Shown piece by piece: positions 1 through 5,043 of a stretch of 5,043 bases of DNA (positions are counted from its first letter, which is position 1; each line of letters starts with the position of its first letter). A model generated the notes under the pieces. It saw only the letters and a list, made by a program, of their open reading frames with translations, made no database searches and was not told where the DNA came from. The stretch is from Nitriliruptoraceae bacterium (GTDB lineage Bacteria; Actinomycetota; Nitriliruptoria; Nitriliruptorales; Nitriliruptoraceae), in the NCBI GenBank assembly GCA_007120565.1, contig SKNK01000405.1, forward strand, positions 1 to 5,043, given 5' to 3'. A program made the position numbers and the translations under genes.

Positions 1-5
1 CGACC

Positions 6-2072
6 GTGTTCTCCTCGACCGACGAGGACCGCGGACGCCTCCGCCGGTACGCCGCCGGCGCCGCGAGGGTCCTCGCTGGTGTCCTCGGCGACAGCCACAA
101 CCATGTGGAGACCGCGGTGCTGCTCGCGAGCATCGCCGATGCTCCTGAGCAACTCCGGCAGATGGGCGAGCACGCCAGCTGCGACGTGGCCGGCGCGGAA
201 CTGATGGATCTGCTCCGCATCCCGCCCACCATCGGCCGCCACACTCCCCCGGGCGCGATCGCCCGAACCGCGTGGGCCCTTGCCTCGGGGCACCTCGCCG
301 GGCACCAGACCTACGACCCGGTGCTGTTGGCCGCCCATCCGGATCCCAAGGTCGACGCTGAGCTGCGTCAGAAGGTCGACAACTGGTGGGCGGACCCCAC
401 ATCGGTAACGCGACACCGTTCCGACCTGCGCGCTCTCGAGACGCGAGGTCGCGGCCGCGACGACGCCGCGAACCGCCTGCGCGCACTCATCGGTCTCGCC
501 CAGGCGATCGGTTCGACCGGCAGCCTGCTCGACGTGCTCGAGTTGACCGCAGAGGAGGCCCGGCGGGCGCTGGGCTGTGCGTCGCTCTCGGTCTCGCGCT
601 GGGAACGCGACCTGGGGGTGCTGCGCACGCTGATCAACGTCGGCGACCTGGCTCCCTGGGAGGAGGTCCGGCCGAGCAACGAGGTCTACGCCGTGCGCGA
701 CTACCCCCAGATCGCCCAGCAGTTGGTCGACCGCGAGATGTCGATCGAGAGCGTGGATGGTCCGTCGTCGGGCTCGGGTCGACGCGAGATCCTCGAACGG
801 ACCGGTAAGGGGTCCGCGGTGTCGGTGCCTATCGTGATCGATGACGTCAGCTGGGGCGAGTGCTTCGTCACGTCCGCGGTCGGCGACCCCCCGTTCACGA
901 TCGCGGACGGGCCGTTCCTCACCGCGGTCGCCAGCTTCGTCGGCCTCGCCATCAGCCGTGCCGAAGACATCGGTCGCCTCGCCCGGATGGTCCACGAGGA
1001 CCCCCTGACCCGGGTAGCGAACCGGCGACGGCTCGAAGAGCACGTGTCCACCCTCCTGGCCGACGCGACCCGCGACCGCCCGCTGTCGTTGCTGATGATC
1101 GACGTCGACGGGCTCAAACAGGTCAACGATGAGTTCGGGCACGGCACCGGCGACGAACTGCTGGTCACCGTCGCTAACGCCCTCGAACGCGCGTCGCTGA
1201 GCGAGACCAACGCCCTCGCCGCACGCCTCGGCGGCGACGAGTTCTGTCTTGCCATGCTCGGTGACGGCGAACAGGCACGGCAGCTCATCCAACGCGTCCA
1301 GCACCGGCTCACACAGGGCCCGCCCCCGCAGCCCCGTTTGTCCGTCGGCATCGGCGTCAACCAAGGGGGATCAGAGACCTTCGGTGAACTCCTCGAACGC
1401 GCCGACGCCGCCCAGTACGCCGCGAAGCGACGTGGCATCTCCGTGGTGCTCGACCACGATGCAGAGGAGCTGCTGGCCGCGACGAGGAGCGACGCGCCCA
1501 GGCCTGAGGTACTGCGCGGACGCCGTCAACATCGCGATGCTCCCCAGCACCACCTGGTCGCAGCATCGGAGCGGTGGGCCGACCACCTGGGCTCCGTCGT
1601 GACGACCAACCGCGACCGGCTGGCGGCCCTGGGGGAACTCGCCGTCAACCTTCTGGACCTCAACCGGTGGACGCTGAGCTCGGTACAAGCGGGCTCTTCC
1701 CAACTGATCGTCGACCAGATCCACCTGCGTCGAGCCCGACCGGAGGGTCCAACGACGCCGAGGGTCGAGGAGGTGTTCGAGCTCGCGGACCATCCCGCGA
1801 CCCTCGCTGCCCTCACCACCGGGAGGATGGCGATCGACGTCGATGACGCATCAGCGGATCCAGCGGAACGCAAGCGGTTGCGCGACCACGGGCTGCACTA
1901 CGTCGTCGGGGTCGCTCGCACCGACGCTGACGGGGCCCGATGGCTCCTCGAGCTCTACGGCGACGAGCAGAGCGTCAGTCTTCGGAGCAGCCAGCCGCTC
2001 ATCGCCGCGATCCGCGACCTCACCTTCGCCGACGCCGCGCCTGTCACACGACCCCACGCCGTGCGAGGCTGA
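6..2072 (+). CDS. Probable diguanylate cyclase: GAF-like / GGDEF / C-terminal GAF-like sensor protein (5' end may be partial)
   Basis: Predicted to make cyclic di-GMP from two GTP in response to a signal sensed by flanking domains. About 688 residues are visible. The GGDEF domain spans about residues 325-482: an entry motif DPLTRVANRRR from residue 332, the metal/substrate segment IDVDGLKQVNDEFGHGTGD (D366, D368, N374, D375), and an intact GGDEF signature at 409-413. The RxxD inhibitory site expected five residues before GGDEF is absent (ETNA there). Residues about 155-320 read like a GAF domain, leading into the cyclase through a short helix. A second GAF-like segment follows the cyclase (about 515-680), an unusual order. 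Residues 1-150 are mostly helical-looking, with a His-containing stretch (DSHNHVETAVLL) that faintly resembles a degenerate HD/HDOD fold; this is weak. No membrane segment or signal peptide is seen, so it is probably cytoplasmic. The first possible start is GTG at 6, but the frame is open to the window edge and no ribosome site is visible, so the true start may be upstream. The 3' end overlaps the convergent RadC-like gene by 29 bp. Confidence 0.93.
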   Translation: MFSSTDEDRGRLRRYAAGAARVLAGVLGDSHNHVETAVLLASIADAPEQLRQMGEHASCDVAGAELMDLLRIPPTIGRHTPPGAIARTAWALASGHLAGHQTYDPVLLAAHPDPKVDAELRQKVDNWWADPTSVTRHRSDLRALETRGRGRDDAANRLRALIGLAQAIGSTGSLLDVLELTAEEARRALGCASLSVSRWERDLGVLRTLINVGDLAPWEEVRPSNEVYAVRDYPQIAQQLVDREMSIESVDGPSSGSGRREILERTGKGSAVSVPIVIDDVSWGECFVTSAVGDPPFTIADGPFLTAVASFVGLAISRAEDIGRLARMVHEDPLTRVANRRRLEEHVSTLLADATRDRPLSLLMIDVDGLKQVNDEFGHGTGDELLVTVANALERASLSETNALAARLGGDEFCLAMLGDGEQARQLIQRVQHRLTQGPPPQPRLSVGIGVNQGGSETFGELLERADAAQYAAKRRGISVVLDHDAEELLAATRSDAPRPEVLRGRRQHRDAPQHHLVAASERWADHLGSVVTTNRDRLAALGELAVNLLDLNRWTLSSVQAGSSQLIVDQIHLRRARPEGPTTPRVEEVFELADHPATLAALTTGRMAIDVDDASADPAERKRLRDHGLHYVVGVARTDADGARWLLELYGDEQSVSLRSSQPLIAAIRDLTFADAAPVTRPHAVRG

Positions 2073-2568
2073 TCCATCGCCCACCCGCGACCACGAGGTG
2101 GTCGAGCACGTCAACCCCGACGAGTTCCCCGGCACGGACCAACCGACGGGTGACGAGTTCGTCGTCCCGAGAGGGCTCGGGGTCGCCCGACGGATGGTTG
2201 TGCGCGAGCACCAAGGCGGCCGCGTTGGCGAGAAGTGCGTCGCGGAAGACCTCCCGTGGCGCCATGAAGGTGTGATCGAGGGAGCCGACGCTGACCACGG
2301 TGACGCGTAGCAGTCGATGCTTGGTGTCGACCAGGGCCGCCAGACACCGCTCGCGGTCCGCCCCGGCGAAGCGGGGAACGAGCACATCGGCCGCGGTCTC
2401 CGGCGAGACCAGCTCCACGCGCTCCAGCGGATCCTCTGAGGTGGACGCGAACCGGTCACACGCGGCGCAGCCGGCATGGGTCACAAGACCACTGGGAGGA
2501 CCGTCCATCCAGGTCTCGGTGGGCGCCTCGGCATGGATCGGTGGTCGCGTGGTCAGCTCGGTGGTCAT
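2044..2568 (-). CDS. Short RadC-family JAB/MPN (JAMM) domain protein without the helix-hairpin-helix region
   Basis: A 174-residue protein whose residues about 50-174 match the RadC family. It has the JAMM metal-site pattern HNHPSGDPEPSRDD (H123, H125, S133, D136: H-x-H-x7-S-x2-D), a candidate catalytic Glu at E73, and the conserved phrases DTKHRLL, VSVGSLDH, PREVFRDAL and GVDVLDHLVV. The family folds as a zinc metalloprotease-like domain; its role in bacteria is unsettled (the old DNA-repair assignment is doubtful), so no reaction is claimed. Canonical RadC is about 220-230 residues with an N-terminal helix-hairpin-helix domain. Here that is replaced by about 50 unrelated residues containing H31, C34 and C37 (HAGCAAC). 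I chose the ATG at 2566-2568 because a perfect AGGAGG lies nine bases upstream and residues further upstream are low-complexity and unlike the family, although the frame stays open to 2904. It is convergent with the cyclase gene and divergent from the mobA-moaD fusion. All JAMM residues are present, so it is not an obvious pseudogene. Confidence 0.92.
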   Translation of the reverse strand: MTTELTTRPPIHAEAPTETWMDGPPSGLVTHAGCAACDRFASTSEDPLERVELVSPETAADVLVPRFAGADRERCLAALVDTKHRLLRVTVVSVGSLDHTFMAPREVFRDALLANAAALVLAHNHPSGDPEPSRDDELVTRRLVRAGELVGVDVLDHLVVAGGRWISLARRGVV

Positions 2569-2575
2569 CGGCGAT

Positions 2576-2596
2576 CCCCTCCTGTGTAGGGAGGAG
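2576..2596 (-). promoter_or_regulatory. Possible hairpin sequestering the RadC-like gene's ribosome site
   Basis: On the minus-strand transcript CUCCUCC (2596-2590), a seven-base loop CUACACA (2589-2583) and GGAGGGG (2582-2576) can form a seven-pair stem with one G-U wobble. The stem covers five of the six Shine-Dalgarno bases. On the plus-strand transcript the same position would be a C-A mismatch, so the stem is complete only in the RadC-like gene's own mRNA. This is seen by eye. Purine-rich ribosome sites pair easily with nearby pyrimidine runs, so a regulatory role is inference. Confidence 0.4.
2578..2583 (-). promoter_or_regulatory. Strong Shine-Dalgarno for the RadC-like gene
   Basis: Read on the minus strand this is a perfect AGGAGG, nine bases before the ATG at 2566-2568. 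It decides the start of the RadC-like gene against the in-frame upstream alternatives. Confidence 0.85.
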
Positions 2597-2679
2597 CGTT
2601 GCACCTCGGCGTCGTCGTGGGCCGGTGATCCGCCACCTGGGGAAAACCCGCCGCGATCGAGGTGCAGGGCGTGTTCGTG

Positions 2680-2710
2680 TCGACTCGGCGCCCAACGTCG
2701 CAGGTACGCT
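2680..2710 (+). promoter_or_regulatory. Probable promoter of the mobA-moaD / AOR operon, giving a leaderless mRNA
   Basis: A -10 element TACGCT (TANNNT form) at 2705-2710 is followed by six bases and then the ATG at 2717. This is the spacing typical of leaderless transcripts in actinobacteria and Deinococcus, where transcription starts at the A of the ATG. A weak -35 candidate, TCGACT at 2680-2685, lies 19 bases upstream. The lack of a convincing Shine-Dalgarno before 2717 fits this reading. The -10 is good; the -35 is tentative. Confidence 0.55.
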
Positions 2711-2716
2711 CGACAG

Positions 2717-3559
2717 ATGGGAGCTGTGGGCGTCGTGCTGGTGGGTGGTCGATCCTCGCGGATGGGCACCGCCAAGGCGTGTCTCGAATGGCATGGCTCG
2801 ACGCTTCTGGCCCGCACCGTCCGCATCGTGCAACGAGCCATCGACGGTCCGGTCGTCGTGGTCCGCGCCCCAGGGCAGGCACTACCGACCCTGCCGACCG
2901 ACATCGAGGTGGTCGAGGACGATCAGGAGGGCCTCGGGCCGATGCAGGGGCTGGCGGTTGGGCTCAGCGCCACCCGTGATCGCGGCGAGGTCGCCTTCGT
3001 GTGCTCGACCGACCTGCCCTTCCTGCATCCGGTGTTCGTCAGCAGCGTCCTTGGCGCGTTCGGCAGCTCCGACGATGCGGTGGTCCCCCACGCCAACGGC
3101 CACCGCCAGCCGCTGGCTGCCGGGTACCGGACCTCGCTCGCCGAGACGGTCGCCGGCCTGTTGGCCTCGGGTTCCCGCAAACCGGCGATGATCCTCGAGG
3201 CCTGCCAGACACGGTGGCTCGACGAGGACGCGCTGCTGGCCGTTCCGCGCCTCGCCGAACTCGATCCGGCCCTGGACTCGGTGCGCAACATCAACACCCC
3301 CGACGACTACGAGGCAGCACGGGCCGAGCCACCCCCGCCCATCGACGTGCAGTGCTTCGGCACCCTCGCCGGCAACGGCGAGCACGGCCTACGCACGATC
3401 GCCGCAGCCACGCTGGCCGAAGCGGCCGCGGCCGCCGAGGTCACCCTGGACCAGCACGTCGTCGCCGCGCTCAACGGGGAACGCATCACCCGCGATCCGG
3501 ACCTGCCGCTCGTGCGAGGCGATCGGGTCGCCTTCCTCTCGGCGGATGCGGGGGGCTGA
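2717..3559 (+). CDS. MobA-MoaD fusion: molybdenum cofactor guanylyltransferase-like domain with C-terminal MoaD/ThiS sulfur-carrier domain
   Basis: A 280-residue, two-domain protein. Residues 1 to about 202 are a MobA-type nucleotidyltransferase, the family that joins GMP to Mo-molybdopterin using GTP. They contain the nucleotide-binding signature LVGGRSSRMGTAK (G10, G11, R15, M16, G17, K20), the metal-binding STDLPF (D99), a GHRQPLAAGY segment, and the closing NINTPDDYEAA (from N191). A short proline-rich linker (EPPPP) leads into about residues 206-280, a MoaD/ThiS-type beta-grasp domain: IDVQCFGTLA at its start, VAALNGERI in the middle, and RGDRVAFLSADAGG at the end. The Gly-Gly C-terminus (279-280) is the tail that MoeB-type enzymes adenylate and that carries the thiocarboxylate sulfur for dithiolene synthesis. 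The C-terminal position leaves that tail free. The ATG at 2717 is chosen because the MobA signature starts right after it and a -10 element sits six bases upstream; the frame is open to 2300 but that stretch is antisense to the RadC-like gene. It ends two bases before the AOR start. Standalone MobA is near 190-200 residues and MoaD near 80, so both parts look full length. Confidence 0.92.
   Translation: MGAVGVVLVGGRSSRMGTAKACLEWHGSTLLARTVRIVQRAIDGPVVVVRAPGQALPTLPTDIEVVEDDQEGLGPMQGLAVGLSATRDRGEVAFVCSTDLPFLHPVFVSSVLGAFGSSDDAVVPHANGHRQPLAAGYRTSLAETVAGLLASGSRKPAMILEACQTRWLDEDALLAVPRLAELDPALDSVRNINTPDDYEAARAEPPPPIDVQCFGTLAGNGEHGLRTIAAATLAEAAAAAEVTLDQHVVAALNGERITRDPDLPLVRGDRVAFLSADAGG
3550..3555 (+). 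promoter_or_regulatory. G-rich ribosome site for the AOR gene, inside the end of the fusion gene
   Basis: Six G residues lie six bases before the ATG at 3562, within the codons for the fusion protein's terminal Gly-Gly. This is a degenerate Shine-Dalgarno. The two-base gap between stop and start suggests translational coupling. Confidence 0.45.
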
Positions 3560-3561
3560 GC

Positions 3562-5043
3562 ATGGCCGGCGGCTACTTCAACCAGGCCCTCCTGGTCGAC
3601 CTGGGATCCGGCGTCGGGCGCACCATCCCCCTGTCCGACCAGGTCCTGCGCGACTACCTGGGCGGTGTCGGCCTCGGTACCTGGTTGCTCCACGAGCTGT
3701 CCGATCCGGCGGTCGACGCCCTGGACCCCGCGTCGGTGCTGGCCTTCGTGTTCTCCCCCCTGGTGGGGACGCCGTTGACCACCAGCGCGAAGTTCGCCGT
3801 CGTCGCCCGATCTCCGCTCACCGGCATGTTGACCGACGCCCTGGCATCCAGTCACTTCGCCATCGCCGGCAAGCTGACGGGCCACGATGCGATCGCGGTG
3901 ACCGGCTCCTGCGAACGCCCGTCGGTGTTGCTGGTCGACGGTGACGGCCCCCGCCTGATCGACGCGGGTGACGTCTGGGGGCGGTCGGCCGCAGACGCCG
4001 AGGCAGCACTCACCGAACGGCTCGGCGGTGGGTGGCGGATCGCGGCGATCGGTCCCGCGGGCGAGGCCCAGGTCCGCTACGCCACCATCTCCCACGATGG
4101 CCGGCACGCCGGACGCGGCGGCCTCGGCGCCGTGCTTGGCGCCAAGGGGCTCAAGGCGATCGCGGTCCGTGCCGCCACCAAGGTCGCCCCCGCTGACCCC
4201 GAGGGAGTCGTTGCCGCGGCCCGCGACCTGCGCGCCAGGTCCTTCGGGCCGGCCACCGCCAAGTATCGCGAGCTCGGCACGCTCAGCAACCTGCTCGCCT
4301 TCAACGCGATCAACACCCTGCCGACCCGCAACTTCTCGGCCAGCAACTTCGTCGAGGCGCCAAACCTCGCCGTCGAGGAGTTGCACGAACTGCGGCAGGT
4401 GACCCGCAACAGCTGCGCCTCCTGCTCGATCGGGTGCGAGCACATCTACGCCACCAAGGGTGGGGGCGGCGCACGCGTCGAGTACGAGAACGTCTACGCC
4501 CTCGGGCCACTGTGCGGGGTGTCGGATCCCGACGACGTCCTGAGCGCCAGTGCGCGGTGCGACGAGCTCGGGCTCGACACGATCTCGGCCGGTGGGACCA
4601 TCGCCTGGGCGATGTCCTGCGCCGAAGCTGGCCTGATCGAGGCACCATGGCTTCGCTTCGGTGAGGGCACGGCCCTGATCCGCGCACTCGATGAGGTCGC
4701 CTCGGGAACCGGACTCGGCCCGCTGCTCGCACTGGGGTCGCAGGCGGCGGCTGAACAGCTCGGCGGCGCTGCCCTCGACCACCTCGTGACGGTGAAGGGG
4801 CTGGAACTCCCGGGCTACGACCCTCGAACCTTGCCGGCGATGGCGCTCGGGTTCGCGGTCAACGCCCGTGGCGCGGACCACAACCGCTCCGGCGCGTACG
4901 AGGCCGACCTGGGCGGCGAACTCGACCGGTTCGCCCCCTCGGACGCGCACGTCCTGGCCGCGATCATCACCGAGGACCGTGCCGCGATCATGGACTCGAT
5001 GATCCTGTGCAAGTTCCTGCGCGGGGTCTTCGACGATCCCTTC
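3562..5043 (+). CDS. Aldehyde:ferredoxin oxidoreductase family large subunit (3' end cut by the window)
   Basis: 494 residues are visible with no stop; family members are about 600-630 residues, so roughly the last 100-130 lie beyond the window. The family oxidises aldehydes to carboxylic acids (or the reverse with low-potential electrons), using a tungsten or molybdenum bis-pyranopterin and one [4Fe-4S] cluster, usually in the cytoplasm. The N-terminal domain shows YLGGVGLG (G34-G39), SAKFAVVARSPLTG (75-88), and the very conserved GPAGE (164-168) followed by HAGRGGLGAVLGAKGLKAI. The cluster ligands are C285, C288 and C292 (CxxCxxxC), plus C483 near the window end, matching the three-plus-one spacing known for this family. 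VEYENVYALG (306-315), the pterin-binding ELGLDTIS (335-342), and the second pterin segment YDPR...MALGFAVNARGADH (419-440) are all present. The ATG at 3562 fits the N-terminal alignment and has a weak G-rich ribosome site. It is downstream of, and probably coupled to, the MobA-MoaD fusion. Substrate and metal cannot be read from sequence; archaeal AOR/FOR/GOR/WOR and bacterial AOR or BamB-type members all share these motifs. Confidence 0.96.
   Translation, partial: MAGGYFNQALLVDLGSGVGRTIPLSDQVLRDYLGGVGLGTWLLHELSDPAVDALDPASVLAFVFSPLVGTPLTTSAKFAVVARSPLTGMLTDALASSHFAIAGKLTGHDAIAVTGSCERPSVLLVDGDGPRLIDAGDVWGRSAADAEAALTERLGGGWRIAAIGPAGEAQVRYATISHDGRHAGRGGLGAVLGAKGLKAIAVRAATKVAPADPEGVVAAARDLRARSFGPATAKYRELGTLSNLLAFNAINTLPTRNFSASNFVEAPNLAVEELHELRQVTRNSCASCSIGCEHIYATKGGGGARVEYENVYALGPLCGVSDPDDVLSASARCDELGLDTISAGGTIAWAMSCAEAGLIEAPWLRFGEGTALIRALDEVASGTGLGPLLALGSQAAAEQLGGAALDHLVTVKGLELPGYDPRTLPAMALGFAVNARGADHNRSGAYEADLGGELDRFAPSDAHVLAAIITEDRAAIMDSMILCKFLRGVFDDPF

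Noticed and set aside
701..1438. A 245-codon minus-strand open frame opposite the cyclase
   Set aside because: Ser/Arg-rich translation with no motif, fully inside the GAF-GGDEF coding region; a shadow frame.
2300..2716. Upstream extension of the MobA-MoaD fusion
   Set aside because: The added 139 residues are antisense to the RadC-like gene and the intergenic region, and MobA proteins normally begin a few residues before the GGRSSRMG signature.
2569..2904. Upstream extension of the RadC-like gene
   Set aside because: The frame is open, but the extra residues are low-complexity and would overlap the divergent fusion gene's start. A perfect Shine-Dalgarno marks the internal ATG at 2568.
3300..3370. 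Possibility that the MobA-MoaD fusion is a missed stop or frameshift between two genes
   Set aside because: One continuous frame joins both domains, with a proline-rich linker typical of a domain junction and no internal start with a ribosome site. A sequencing error cannot be excluded by eye.
3307..4950. A 547-codon open frame on the minus strand opposite the fusion and AOR genes
   Set aside because: It lies wholly opposite genes with clear family motifs, has no recognisable domain, and long antisense frames are expected in such GC-rich coding DNA.
1..5043. CRISPR arrays, tRNA/rRNA genes, insertion sequences, intrinsic terminators
   Set aside because: I saw no spaced direct repeats, RNA gene signatures, transposase motifs, or hairpins followed by T tracts.

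Overview
This is a GC-rich window with almost no intergenic space and strong C/G preference at third codon positions. Together with a TANNNT-type leaderless promoter, this suggests an actinobacterium-like host. A deep-branching, non-Streptomyces actinobacterial lineage is my guess, but nothing in the window fixes the taxon.

Layout: (1) Positions 6-2072 (+) encode a large GAF-GGDEF-GAF-like signalling protein, a probable diguanylate cyclase, whose true start may lie upstream of the window. (2) Positions 2044-2568 (-) encode a short RadC-family JAB/MPN-domain protein. It converges on the first gene with a 29-bp tail-to-tail overlap and has a strong Shine-Dalgarno that could be hidden in a hairpin. 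(3) A divergent intergenic region (2569-2716) carries a good -10 element exactly six bases before the next ATG. (4) Positions 2717-3559 (+) encode a two-domain protein: a MobA-type molybdopterin nucleotidyltransferase fused to a C-terminal MoaD/ThiS-type ubiquitin-like sulfur carrier ending in Gly-Gly. (5) From 3562 to the window end (+) is an aldehyde:ferredoxin oxidoreductase (AOR) large subunit, cut off by the window edge, starting two bases after the fusion gene's stop.

The functional unit is the MobA-MoaD fusion plus AOR. The pair looks translationally coupled and co-transcribed, linking a pyranopterin-cofactor maturation protein to a probable tungsten- or molybdenum-pterin enzyme. It is the most interesting part of the window because of the fusion and because AOR-family enzymes are known to use a cofactor without an added nucleotide. 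The c-di-GMP protein and the RadC-like gene look like unrelated neighbours.
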